Shown one piece after another: positions 44,459-55,925 of a stretch of DNA of 64,000 bases. The stretch comes from Erythroxylum novogranatense (taxonomy: Eukaryota; Streptophyta; Magnoliopsida; Malpighiales; Erythroxylaceae). Below the pieces are notes generated by a model. The model was not told the origin of the DNA. It saw only the letters and a list, made by a program, of their open reading frames with translations, and searched no databases. The stretch covers positions 20,267,120-20,331,119 of the forward strand of contig CM057235.1 in NCBI GenBank assembly GCA_029891385.1, written 5' to 3'. Position 1 is the stretch's first letter. Each line of letters opens with the position of its first letter. Both the position numbers and the translations under genes were made by a program.

Positions 44459-45931
44459 TGATTGACCAAATTTATACTATAAATCGTGCCCATTTTCTTT
44501 AGTAATTATGCATCCGTTAACTCTCGATCTATAATTTTCATGCTTATTTTGGTCCCGCACATGAGTTTTGATAAATTGCATATTGTCAATATTTTGTTGT
44601 CATTTGTCATTAATTCGCATAATCTTTATTGGGACAATTGATACTGCAAATGGGTTGTATTTTGTAGGACCAAAGTAGTCAACAATTAAGAAGTCAACAC
44701 GCCATGAGTTCATTTGGACGAATCAGACTCTCCATTCGCCATGCTAATTAATGGTGTTTAATTCATTCACGCGACGAGTGACCAAATTCATTCGCCAAGA
44801 ATGAACTACGATCATTCGCCGCAATAATGTCGGGTGACCCGGACCAAAATGGCAAAAGTATCCACTGCTCCGACCCTACCGCATAGCCCCTATAAAACCT
44901 TACCATTTAGGGCAAATGAGAGAGGGGCCGCTACAAAAGAGTTCTTCGTTTTCTCTCTCTTCGTCTTCTCCGGTTTTCTTCGTTTTCTTCTTTTCATTTT
45001 CTGCTTTTGATCTAATAGGTCTCTCATTCTGTGTTTGATTTCGTGTTTAGTCACAAAGCGATTTATCATCGCATCATTTCCTTCATCTCTACTCTTCCGC
45101 ATTCGCCGTCGAGCATGGTCTTGGTGATACTTCAACAATGATGGAGTCGTCCGTAGTCATGAGTGGCTAAGCTCATAGTCTTCGAAATGTTGCGAGGTTG
45201 GAGTTCCGAACTAAACACGGGTAATCAATCTTAGTTTAGGATTTCAAGAATGTATTTGCACAATCCGAGTTGGTATTTTGCAATATATTTCGATTGAATC
45301 TCGCTATAGTTTAGTAGGATGTTAGACTTTGATTTGTGTTATGGATTGACTATTGTTGAATATCGTGCTTAAATACATGGAGTTCATGTATATCGCTTAA
45401 ATGATTGCATTAACTAATTTAATCGCCTAGTTGTGTTTGATTGAATTGGTTGTGTTATTATTTGGTTGATTTAGTGCATTAATCAATCCATGCATACACT
45501 AAGGGTTTTAACAAGTTGTAATTAATCGAGTTGATTAATTAATTCTTGGACTTAACGAGTTGTTAAGGTTTTATTTTCAAACTTAGTGGATTTCAAACCC
45601 CAACATTATTTGACGATGATGACCCGAGCTACATTTTCGGAGAGTTTTAGTAATTTGACTTCAAACTTTTTAATTTCAATCATTTAGTTTTCTAAAATTC
45701 TAAAACATTTATTCTTATTTTGGCTTAGTTTAATTTCTAATTAATCAAATCAAAACCCCTTCTATTGCTTTAATTGCATGTATCATTCAAACATTAGGCT
45801 AGTCTAGATCAACTGATGCATTGGTTCCTCGAGAGTCGGCAGGGTTGCATCCTCATTGCAATCCTTGGTATAAATTTAATTTGACCGGTTTCGAGGATCA
45901 ATTTTAATATTGAACGATAAACCGCCGATCG
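44459..45931 (+). repeat. 3' LTR of the nested gypsy element
   Basis: About 1473 bp, with a TATA box at 44891. At least ten sites that are CAG or CTG in one LTR are altered in the other. The last base is printed g where the 5' LTR has a. Confidence 0.92.
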
Positions 45932-45936
45932 CTGGA

Positions 45937-48494
45937 GTTAAATGGCGCTGACGGTTTCAGACTTAAAACTTCTTTCACAAGGAAAAGTTTTAGAGGAAAA
46001 GGTCACGATCATCGAGAAGTACAATCGTTCTAGAATTTGCAATAAAATCCCTAAAACTGACTTTTGGGATTCCTACCAAATTCAGGAATTGCTAGTTCTC
46101 TGAAATCTCTCTGAAAATTCTTCAAGCAAGTTCCTATTCAATAGAATCAACAAGATGTATGTCAAGTTTATTTTATGAGTTGATCCAGATCGGGATGGGA
46201 AGATTGGTAAACTTCAAGAACTAAGAAAAGAACAGATGGATATAGAGCCGGAGATAATGGCGGCAGGATGGAGAAACTTCTTTCAAATACGAGATGAAGT
46301 CTATCTCCAAGAAATTTATGAGTTCGGAAAATACTAAATCAGTAGATGATACAATCGTGTCATATGTAGACACACACTCTGTTATTGTAATAAAGGAGTT
46401 ACTGGAGAAAGTTACTGAATGTCCAATGGATGGAGTTCAACCCACTAATATGGTGAAATGGATGACAAAGCTCAAGATGAACGAAGATGAAGTTAGTCGT
46501 CAACTCTATGGACACAATAACCCAACTGAAAGGAGAGCCTCTTGGCTGGTACCAAAGGCAAGGGTATTGTTCACGATTCTATGTGATCAGATCTTATCGA
46601 GAATAGGTTCAAGACATCGTGTCACTACCGGATGAACAATGCATCTTTCATCTTCTAAATCATCACCCAATAGATTTACCATATTTGATTTTTCAGTACA
46701 TGGTAAAATCTATAAAGGATACAAACACCGCCCCATGGGATGTCATTGACAAGAGTGTTCAAAGAATCGGCATCGATTGGAAAGGGAATCGAGACGTAAA
46801 ATAGCTATCAAAAGCTATATAGATTCAACAATTGCTAAAATGGGTCCGAGATTTCCACAAAAAGGAGCGAAGCACCAAGGAAAGCAACAACCGAGGGGAG
46901 CCTATACCAAGAAATCCTCTATGAAGGAGAGAAGATCACACTCGTGAATCAAAGTCAAAAGTGTTCGATTTTTGAATCAGAGACTTGAAGCGTAAAGGGG
47001 AACCTCTGGTGAGTGACATTCCTAAGCAAGCAAGAAGGTCACCCAGAACAGAAACTGTGCGACAGAAAGAAGCTAGTCCATCCAGAGATTCAAGCCAATC
47101 AAAGCATTATGAACGACAGAGATCAAAAGCTACAAAATCACTATCATCAATCCTCGAGAAAGATTCGTAAACTTCGCCTCAAGAAAATGGAGGAAAAGGA
47201 AAGAAGAAGAACCTGAAAAGAAGAAAGCACAATCCAAGAGGTCACCAAGGATAAAGAAAATGAGTGCGAGAAAAGAAGAAAGTCCAACAACAGAGACAAA
47301 GTCTAAGAAGGCAAGGCAAGAAGAGACTGTTGTTGACACTACAGAAAAGTCTGCTGCAAGTCTTTGTTAGTCTTTGTTGATCTTCTGAAGTTAATATGGA
47401 AGTCGCTCTTCAAGCAATTGTGGAAGCTATTACGGGTAATATTAAGAATTCTCACAAAGTTCTTAATAATCCAATTTTGAAGAAGTAGTTCCTACTACTT
47501 TTCAGTCTACACTTGTCCACAAACAAGTTGCTACTCATGTTATGGGTAAGAAGGCTACTCAAAAAGTTGTGAGTGTGATGACTAATGTTCCATCCAAGTA
47601 TTTAACTGTTCAAAGAGAAAGTTGGGAACACAGATTGGTTGTAATAGAGGAGAAGAAGACCAAGTCTGTCATCATCCGAGACAAACCAAAGAGATATGTG
47701 AAAGCCTTCTTCAAATCAGTTGAATATGATAATGGCATTTTACATCTGTTGGATAGGGGTTACAAAATTTCTATGATCAATCAAGAGAGTTGAAGAGAAC
47801 CATATCCACCAGAGCCATTTGAGAGCGCCTCACTTCTTATCCTATACTTGAGCGATAAATAATCAAGGTGGTACCGATCTTCAACCACCAAATTTTGTTG
47901 AACTCAAGTATGAGAAGTCTGAAGCTAAAAGTTCAACCAGAGCTATTGTGGATGACATGACTTGATCAAATTGAAGAGGCAGAAAATTGATTGATGAAGC
48001 ATGTGAAGAGAAAAGGAGTGGAAATTCTATCTGCAGATATCAAGATCCAGACCAAGCCTAACTAAGGCTACAGCAGAGGATCCACAGGAGGACTATCGAA
48101 AGGGTCAAGATTGTTCGCTCGATTGGCAACTCGTAATGTTGTTATACTATTTTACGAACATTCGTGAAATCGACCTCTGGGAGATCACCTCAATTGCAGA
48201 AGCTATGCCATGGTTCGGAAGCACTTATCAACGATACATGATTCCTATGATCTTGATATTCATGAACAAGTCAGATTTGTTCCTCCACCTCTCCTACAAA
48301 TCATTGAAACAAATTTCTTTAACAAGGAAGCTTATACAACAACAGTGGCTATCGTTGAAAAGCAAGTTGTTGAGACAGAATCCTCGACTGCAGATGAATC
48401 ATCAGCTTTAAAGAAGCATGTTCAGAAACTTGATAAGGATATGAAGAAGATTAAAAAGATGCTGGAAAAGTTGGTGAAGCAGATTGGGAAATAA
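45937..48494 (+). pseudogene. 3' env-like region of copia B
   Basis: After the gypsy insertion the copia B region downstream of pol continues. Frame 46294-46635 reads MKSISKKFMSSENTKSVDDT, then CPMDGVQPTNMVKWMTKLKM and RRASWLVPKARVLFTILCDQ. Frame 46619-46804 continues with LPDEQCIFHLLNHHPIDLPY and LIFQYMVKSIKDTN. W...P...VL...L and IDLPYLI..YM.K recall the 'putative plant transposon protein' domain (PF20167) found in retrotransposon 3' ORFs; this is a judgement from memory of the pattern. A Lys/Arg/Ser-rich part (46985-47340) and a stretch to 47793 follow. Frame 48210-48494 ends in a coiled coil (HVQKLDKDMKKIKKMLEKLV). No membrane segment is seen. The layout parallels copia A 9503-11795. Confidence 0.68.
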
Positions 48495-48511
48495 TTTTTT
48501 TTTTGATCAAT

Positions 48512-48655
48512 AACAAATAGGGGGAGAAGGGAGAAGGAAGAAATCAGCTGGAAGGATAAAGCAGAAGTTATTTTTATCTCAATACTTCTGTATAATTGAT
48601 ACTTTTCATATTTCTCTAATTCACAAGTATTTGTTATCATCAAAAAGGGGGAGAA
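48512..48655 (+). other. Doubled polypurine tract of copia B
   Basis: aaaaagggggagaa (48642-48655) abuts the 3' LTR. aaatagggggagaagg lies about 125 bp upstream, just after the env-like stop codon, as in copia A. Confidence 0.85.
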
Positions 48656-50076
48656 TGTTAAGTCAAACCAGACTTCACGTATTAAATAATTTTGATAATA
48701 AACAAAGAGAAATATACAAATGAAAAGTAGATGGATGCATAAGAAGAAAAAGCGAAGGAAGAATAATGACGGAAGAAAAATGTAAGGAAGGAAAAGGCGG
48801 AAGAATAATGAGACGGAAGAAAAATGAAGGAAGGAAAAGCGAAGGAAGAATAACAGACGGAAGAAAAACAGAAGGAAGGAAAAGCAGAAGGAAGAATAAC
48901 AGACGGAAGAAAAACAGAAGGAAGGAAAAGTAGACGGAAGAATAACAGACGGAAGAAAAACAGAAGGAAGGAAAAGCAGGCGGAAGAATAAGAGACTAAG
49001 AAAAAGCGAAGGAAGGAAAAGCGAAGGAAGAAAAAGCGAAGAAGGAAAAGCGAAGGAAGAATAATGACGGAAGAAAAAGCGAAGGAAGGAAAAGCGAGCG
49101 GAAGAATAACGAGCGGAAGAAAAATGTAGGAAGGAAAAGCAGAAGGAAGAATAACAGACGGAAGAAAAACAGAAGGAAGGAAAAGCAGAAGGAAGAATAA
49201 CAGACGGAAGAAAAACAGAAGGAAAGAAAAGCAGACGGAAGAATAACAGACGGAAGAAAAACAGAAGGAAGGAAAAGCAGAAGGAAGAATAATAGACGGA
49301 AGAAAAACAGAAGGAAGAAAAAACAGAAGGAAGAATAATAGACGGAAGAAAAATAGAAGGAAGAAAAAACAGAAGGAAAAACAGACGGAAGAATATCAGA
49401 CGGAACAAATATCAGACGGAAGCTTTACGAAGAGAAAAGCAGACGATACAAGAATCAGACAGAAGAAAGAAACATCAATTTAAGACAGTTACGGAGTTAA
49501 ACTGAATAACCGTTTCTTTAAAGATTTAAGAAGCAGATATTCAAGAAACAGTTGAAGACCTGATTATAAATAAGAGTCGAGATTGAAGTAAAAACGACTT
49601 TCGAGAAAAAAGTGAATGAAACTCTGAGTATTCAAACATCTGACTATCTGAGAAAAATTGTGAACTATTTTTCGAGTGTACATTGTTAAGAGCAACTCTT
49701 TTGTAAAAAGCTCTTTATTAGTTTTTCATTTTGAAAAGTGTTACAGTAGCTGAAGAGGCTAAGAGTAAAGAATACTTGTTGTTAAGAGACTGAAGAGGCT
49801 CACCAAAGAATACTTGTAAACAGTTAGGAGATAGTGAAATCTCGAAAGGATATCGAGGACCGGACGTAGCCTACGCTTGAGTGAACCAGATAAATTGCGT
49901 GTTTCTCTCTAACTCTTACTTTACTTAAATCGTAGTTCTCATTATTATCAAAGGTTTTCAAACTAGTAAAGAATTGATTTAAGATAAGTTTTCTGAAAGA
50001 ACAAGCAATTGTTATTGAAGGGTTTAACGAAAAGTTTATCACAATTCAACCCCCCCCCCTTCTTGTGTATCTTGAT
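48656..50076 (+). repeat. 3' LTR of copia B, truncated
   Basis: It matches the 5' LTR to cttcttgtgtatcttgat, then stops. The last 39 bp of the 5' LTR (29499-29537), including the CA end, are missing. The minisatellite part is at about 48750-49425, the TATA box at 49565-49572. A C run is 10 bases here against 4 in the 5' LTR. Confidence 0.92.
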
Positions 50077-50180
50077 TTGAAACTTACATAAACAAAATTA
50101 CATGAAACTTAATTCTTCACAACATAGGTCCTTCACATCATAATTCCACTAGTATAATCTTTAACATTTTTATGCTCTCC

Positions 50181-50183
<3 letters not shown>

Positions 50184-50261
<78 letters not shown>
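50184..50261. repeat. (ATA)n microsatellite
   Basis: About 25 ATA/TAA units between the truncated copia B LTR and LINE 2. The preceding 50077-50183 shows nothing recognisable. The minus strand reads as poly-Leu by chance. Confidence 0.95.
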
Positions 50262-50265
<4 letters not shown>

Positions 50266-50381
50266 TCTCAGAAGGAGGAACAACAATACGATTTTCATAT
50301 TGCAAGATAGTTATGGGAATGTGATGATAGATCAACAAGATAAGAGTAGATTCATTAAGGAGTTTTTCTAGAAACTTATAG
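50262..50381 (+). mobile_element. Second L1-type LINE, upstream piece
   Basis: The frame reads RRRNNNTIFILQDSYGNVMI then DQQDKSRFIKEFF, a stop and KLI, matching the plant LINE linker RR.N.I..I.D..GN...D...I...F..FF..L before reverse transcriptase. It runs straight into the target site tatag of the solo LTR and continues at 54164 with GHYDSLHKGFK, so both are one element. It begins directly after the (ATA)n tract, so the 5' part of this LINE is missing. Confidence 0.72.
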
Positions 50382-53300
50382 TGAGCACCCCACTCCCGTA
50401 AGACACGTACCCGACATCCTAAGGGATATCCGAGTCCGTGCACCACGAGGGTGACATGTTAGAGCACTCAATCATTCAAAACTCAGTACAAATTTTTTTT
50501 TGTACAATCAAAATATGCAGAAATCGATAATCAATTCGGGTCCACTTTATTTGTAAACTTTTTTAATCATAACAATGCAATCAACAAAACTTTCAATAGC
50601 CATTTGGGCCTTTTCACAAATACAAAACACTTTAGACATAATGTCTTTCCATTATAACATAATTCAAATACACATTGTACAAAACTTTTCGGAGTACATA
50701 TTGTACAAAAATCGTTAAATATACAATTCAATACATAAATAAAGAAATACAATGCAGATGCGAACTGATCTCGACCTCTATCCCTTACTTGCATGCCAAA
50801 GGTATATTTATGTTTGCCCAACGGGGTATTCTTCTGATCTTGAAAAATAATTGCAAATTATGGGTGAGTTTTGTGAATTCAACGAGTGACCATCATCGAT
50901 GACTTGTCCAGTCACATAATACATAATTCACATCATTTCACATTTCACATTCAATACAATTTAATCATTCCTATTATGCATATGCAGTCCACATGACACC
51001 CACTTTCCGTTTATTACTTTGTTGTGACTGAGTGCCTAAACTGTCTCGTATCTATTGGATACCGAGCTCATTACTAATTGTCCCTTATCTGCTTGAGGGA
51101 TATAGGGCTCATTTTACATAATGAGCCTTAAGCTCTTAATCACTTTTGAGCTCGTGGTTTATTTTCCCTCATTGAGCTTTAAACTCTAATCGATGGCTAC
51201 TCTGGTCACAACTGCCATTATCTTTTATGCATTCATGAAATGGAATGCATCAATCACATTTGCATGATCCCATTCAATCACATTCTCATATCATCGAACC
51301 TTAGTCTAGTATTCAACATTAAGTTGAGAATCACATTTTCACTTACATGCAAATGCTCATTTAAAACACATTTATCATCAAATTATGTACACTTAGTTCA
51401 TCTCATTCACATACAAGTAACACTTCAATATCTATTTAATTCATCACATCATCGGACCTTCTGTCAGGAAACCAGCACAATCATTCAATACAAAATTCAA
51501 ACAAAACAAAAAATAAAATGAGACCATCTAGGTCTACTCACAATACGCTCCAGATTAGCATTGGCTTCCAAATTCTAAAAACGCCTAAATGCGGACACTT
51601 AACTTGCACAACCTATTTATACAAGACACACATTGCGCACTCATTAATAATGACACAATTATAAGCATTTATTCATTCACAACTATGTATATGGGCTATG
51701 TACAATGCATGCTCAATGACAATCTCGGGTACTCTACCAATTTCATATCTTAAGCTCATTTTCATTTCACAACTTAATCGCTCATCAATTCTTTGAATCA
51801 CAACCTCAAATCTTTGGTACTTTGATATCCATAACTCATCCCTAATTCTTTCTAATATAAACCCATATGTGACTAATGAGGAAGAAAAACAGAGTACTTA
51901 TATAATCATTTCTCCAAAATTTTTTGTTCTCATCATATACACATTTTAGTTGATCTTTCAACTTCAGAAATCATTTCTACAACCTCTTATAACTTGTTGA
52001 TCATCAAATAAGAAAAATCAACATGTACGACACACTCAAAATCTCCACAGTCAATTCCCAGCAAATACAAATATCACTATTTCTTAACCATTTTATAGTG
52101 AACTCACGATGCATGCTTCAGTTCATACAAAAATACATAATCATAATATGCTTACTTGTTTAAAAGCTCCAACATATGCAACAATCACGTAACCCTAATC
52201 GCTTATGCAACCAGGTATATCAACTTGAAAGTTAACAAAAGGTTCAATTTTTCTTAGGGTAGAAGAAAGAAATATCAAAGTAGAAGTGATGACAAATAGA
52301 GAAAAGAAAGATTTAACTTTGGTGAAATTTTGATGAAAAAACTCTGTGTTGGAGGAACTCTAGAGAAAGAAGTTTCAAGGAAGGTAAAGGCAAGTACAGT
52401 AGCTTATCTTTCAAGGGTAATAAAAATACTAACTTTAGCTTAGATACCTGTGCATTTCTTATCCACTTATCCACTTCCCTTCATTAAGACTTACTTAAGT
52501 ATAAATTACTTAAGTTTAAAACTCAGTAATACCACTACAATCATAAGTTATATCCCATTAAATCATTTTCAAATTTTTCTATAAACTTAGCATTTCGGGT
52601 CAACTTTGTATGTTCTTTTTGACCTCGATACTAAAGTTATTTTGCACACTTTCTTCTAGAAACATATTATCCTATGTCTTATGTCTCCATTGACACCAAA
52701 ATCATTCAATTTGGTTTAGTGATTTGAAAGATATAACTTGAACATTTTCGGACTGCTCTTATCCAAAATAGTATACTATATACAACTTCCAGCTAGAAAT
52801 TGAACATCTTAGAGACAGAATCCCAATTCGAATTTTCTTTATATTATTTGTATCCCTATTTCTCTAGTTTAATCCAAATAAAAAATCATCTCATTTGGAA
52901 TCCTACAAATCCAAATATAATCAAAATATTGAAGTGTGTTCAGTAAGATAATCCTATTTCACTATTCCAACAGATTTCACACTTTCATTTGATCAACATT
53001 TTCTCAATTAGATTCATAATGCTACCAATATTTTGTGGAGAGATATAAAAATGTGTTAGAAATCTATTGGTCTAAGAATCACTTCATTTGGAGGTTGGGT
53101 TATGAAGTTATGGCCAAAAGAATACAGCATGCTTATGTCCTCATTACGTTGTACCTATCTCGGAACAATTAACATAACTTTCACTCGAGATTTCTGATTA
53201 AGGTTTTCTTTGAATGGTTTCGAAGAGGACTTCCAGATCTACAACTTCCATGAGACCTTAAAGGTAAATTCTAATTTTTAGAGGGTCAAAAATGCTACCA

Positions 53301-54158
53301 AACGATAGGATCAGATGAACAGTGCACCAGACAATATGATGTCACCAAACGATACATCCTCACCAAACGATACATCCTCACCAGATGACACATCCTCACC
53401 AGATGAAGCATCCTCACTAGATGATACATCCTCACCAAATGTTACGTCCTCACCAGATGAAATGTCCTCACCAGACGATATGTCCTTACCAGACGAAGCG
53501 TCCTCACCAGATGACACGTCATCACCAGACGATGCATTTTCACCAGATGATATGTCTTCACCAGATGATACGTCATCATCAGACGATGCTTCCTCATCAG
53601 ATGACATATCATCATCAGATGATACGTCATCACTAGATGATACGTCCTATACTCCTGAGTATCTCCATTTATAAGGACCATAACTTTTAACTCTGATATC
53701 CAAAAATCCCATATTATATACTGTTGGAAAGTTAGAAAGCTAAACTACAACTTTATAGAATAAAATTTTATCAAATCTGCCTAAATCAATACATTAAATT
53801 CATGAAAGTTCAGACCGCAGATTCAACTCTCAACTATTCATTTCCAGAAAATTTCCAGATTTCCATTTTCTGAAATCCAACACTTCAAATTTTTATTTCT
53901 AGTCCTTCTACTCCATTTTATTTAACTCATTCACTATAACCACAATTCTCAACATATCTCATTACTATTCAATATACACGGAATGTTAATAAGTGCATGT
54001 ACAATTATTTTCATGTATGCAAAAATTCAAATTCACATGCATGTATGCTGTCATTTTGTTGAACATGAAATGCAATTTTTTTTCTAACTCTCACATTGCT
54101 ATTTTCTCCATTATTGAAATCTAAATTCTAACCATTAATATAGGGACGAGGTGTTACA
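50382..54158 (-). mobile_element. Del/Tekay-like solo LTR
   Basis: A 3.78-kb LTR on the minus strand (start TGTAACACCTCGTCCC at 54158, end ...gtgctca at 50382) has a perfect 5-bp duplication tatag at 50377-50381 and 54159-54163. The start sequence and the size fit Del/Tekay chromoviruses. No primer site, gag or pol exists inside, so the rest was lost by LTR-LTR recombination. A minus-strand TATA motif tataaatag lies at 51613-51621. It interrupts LINE 2 between linker and reverse transcriptase. The lineage is inferred from the start sequence only. Confidence 0.82.
53325..53652. repeat. 18-bp minisatellite in the solo LTR
   Basis: About 18 copies of a tcctcaccagatgatacg-like unit. Since 18 is a multiple of 3, both strands stay open: plus gives (TSSPDD)n-like and minus (SSGEDV)n-like peptides. 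The unit changes from tcaccag to tcatcag towards the end. I see no sign that it is translated. Confidence 0.92.
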
Positions 54159-54680
54159 TATAGGACATTACGATAGTCTGCATAAGGGATTCAAAGTTGG
54201 AGAGGTACTGAAATTTTCCCTAAATTAGGAGTTATAGGGTATGCTAAATGCTCTAATTACTCCTCAAGAAGTTAAAGAAGTGCTATTTGGCCTCAATCTT
54301 TCTGAATTGCTAGGCCCAGATGGGTTCACAGCTATGTTTTTCAGAAATCATAGGAAATTACTAGTAGTCTCTTTACCGATGCAATAATTGAATTCTTCTC
54401 TTTTAATAAATTACTCAAAGAAGTGAATCATACCTTTATATGCCTTATTCCCAAGAAGAAAAACCGTTTACGATGAATGACTTTCATCCTATATTATATT
54501 GCTCAACAGTTTATAAAGTTTAGCTAAACTACTTGCTTCATGATTGAAAGTAATGTTGAAGGTGGTTATTAATGAGGCCCAACGGGCATTTTACCAGAGC
54601 GTAATATCAAAGACAATAGATTAATCTTAGAGGAGCTCTTGGGGGACTGCAAATTTGGTAAACATATCTAACGTTGTTTA

Positions 54681-55304
54681 TTGAAGATTGATTTCTATAA
54701 GGCCTATGATACCATTAGTTGGAAGTATTTACAAGAATGTTTACGAGCTATAGGGCTGCCACTAAAATTCAAAAAGTGGATTATCGAATGCTTCCATTAT
54801 ACTTTATTCATTGTTCTAATGAATGGGATTCTAACTTTACCTTTCAGAAATGCTAGAGGGATTAGGCAAGGAGACCCACTATCCCCTTTCCTATTCACCC
54901 TAGCAATGGAAGGTGTTTTTAGATTGATAGCGAGGCTGGTTGAATGCAATGGGAGATTTTAATATCATCACAAATATAATTTAATTAAACAATCTCATTT
55001 TATTTATGCTAATGACTTAATGCTTCTAAGCAGGGTAGATAAGCATTCAGTTAGAATGATGATGAGTATGTTGCATATTTTTTTTGATTGGTCGAGACTT
55101 AAAGTAAATGAGGAGAAGCGTGGTTTGTACCTTTCCTCGGATGTTAGAAACCATGAGCAGATTCGAAACATGATCGGATTTCTGATTCTTTTTATGCCAT
55201 TGAAGTATTTGGGAGTTACAATTACTACTTTAAAACCAAAATATTCGAACTTCATTCCGTTGATCGAGAAGCTTAAAGAAAGAATTCAAACTTGGCAAAA
55301 TTAG
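54681..55304 (+). pseudogene. LINE reverse transcriptase core
   Basis: The 54681-54962 frame shows MKIDFYKAYDTISWKYLQEC (palm motif A, catalytic Asp present), AIGLPLKFKKWIIECF, VLMNGILTLPFRNARGIRQG and DPLSPFLFTLAMEG. After a stop the next motif reads SHFIYANDLMLL (54991 on); the family box is FADD, so its first catalytic Asp is Asn here. Frame 55020-55304 continues with FFDWSRLKVNEEKRGLYLSS and PLKYLGVTITTLKPKYSNFI. The lost Asp and several stops show the enzyme is dead. Confidence 0.85.
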
Positions 55305-55333
55305 TTTCTATTGATGGCTGGTCGATTGACTCT

Positions 55334-55925
55334 TATCTATTTGATGTTGAACAATATGCATATACATTGGGCTGCTCATATAATGCTAACTAAAAGGGTC
55401 ATTAAGGAAATAAATCGAATGTGAAAAGCCTTCTTATTGTTGGGAAACACTGCAAGTGGGAAGTAGGCAAAGGTAAAAAAGGGTGAGGTTACTTTACCAA
55501 AGAAGTAAGGAGGACTAGGGATTATGCCAGTCTCATAGATGCATCGTGTTCTTTTAAGCAAGAGGATCTAGAGATTGTTAACTAATAGTCAAGCTCTTTG
55601 GATTAAATGGGTGGGGGCATAACACTTATTTGTTTGGTGTTGAACATTATGCATATACATTAGGCTACTGATATGGTGCTACCTAAGAGGGTCATTAAGG
55701 AAATTAATCGAGTGTTAAAAGCCTTCTTGTGGTCCAAAAACATTGGGTGTGGGAAGCAAGCAAAGGTGAAATGGGATGAGGTTACATTACCAAAGAAGTA
55801 AGGAGGATTAGGGATTATCCCAGTTTCATAGATGCATCATGTTCTTCTGAGTAAGAGGATTTGGAGATTGTTCACTGATAGTAAAGCTCTTTGGATTAAA
55901 TGGGTGGGGGCATATCACTTAAAAG
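55334..55925 (+). repeat. Tandem duplication inside LINE 2
   Basis: About 290-300 bp occur twice in direct order (about 55334-55624 and 55635-55925). Shared phrases are tatgcatatacatt, gggtcattaaggaaat, ccaaagaagtaaggagga and ggattaaatgggtgggggca. The copies differ at many positions, so the duplication is old. Only the second copy keeps KNIGCGKQAKVKWDEV-like coding. Confidence 0.88.

Larger units (their letters stand above)
34445..45931 (+). mobile_element. Athila-type Ty3/gypsy element nested in copia B
   Basis: An 11.5-kb plus-strand element with LTRs of about 1489 and 1473 bp (tgattg...gccgatca). The left flank is gtgga (34440-34444). The right flank is printed gctgga where a final LTR base plus the duplication would read agtgga. 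Elsewhere in this same LTR pair atcagt is printed as atcgct, so I read the duplication as gtgga. Internal order is TGGCGCCGTT-type primer site, leader, gag, protease, RT, RNase H, integrase, a 2.6-kb non-coding tail and polypurine tract: gypsy, Athila-like. Frames are shattered except in RNase H. Confidence 0.92.
28043..50076 (+). mobile_element. SIRE-like Ty1/copia element B, interrupted by a nested gypsy element
   Basis: LTRs start tgttaagtcaaaccagact at 28043 and 48656. Without the nested gypsy insertion (34445-45931) the element is about 10.5 kb. Internal order is exact Met-tRNA primer site, gag, protease, integrase, RT-RNase H, a 54-bp tandem repeat, env-like region and doubled polypurine tract. 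Proteins are clearly related to copia A, but the LTR U3 is filled with a 46-bp minisatellite that A lacks. The 3' LTR is cut short by 39 bp, so no target duplication can be confirmed (left neighbour gtaat). Some pol parts (31895-32577) remain open. Confidence 0.93.

Noticed and set aside
50138..50446. Poly-Leu protein on the minus strand
   Set aside because: Translation of the (ATA)n microsatellite.
53311..53674. Acidic Ser/Asp repeat protein on either strand
   Set aside because: It is produced by the 18-bp minisatellite inside a solo LTR, without flanking coding sequence.
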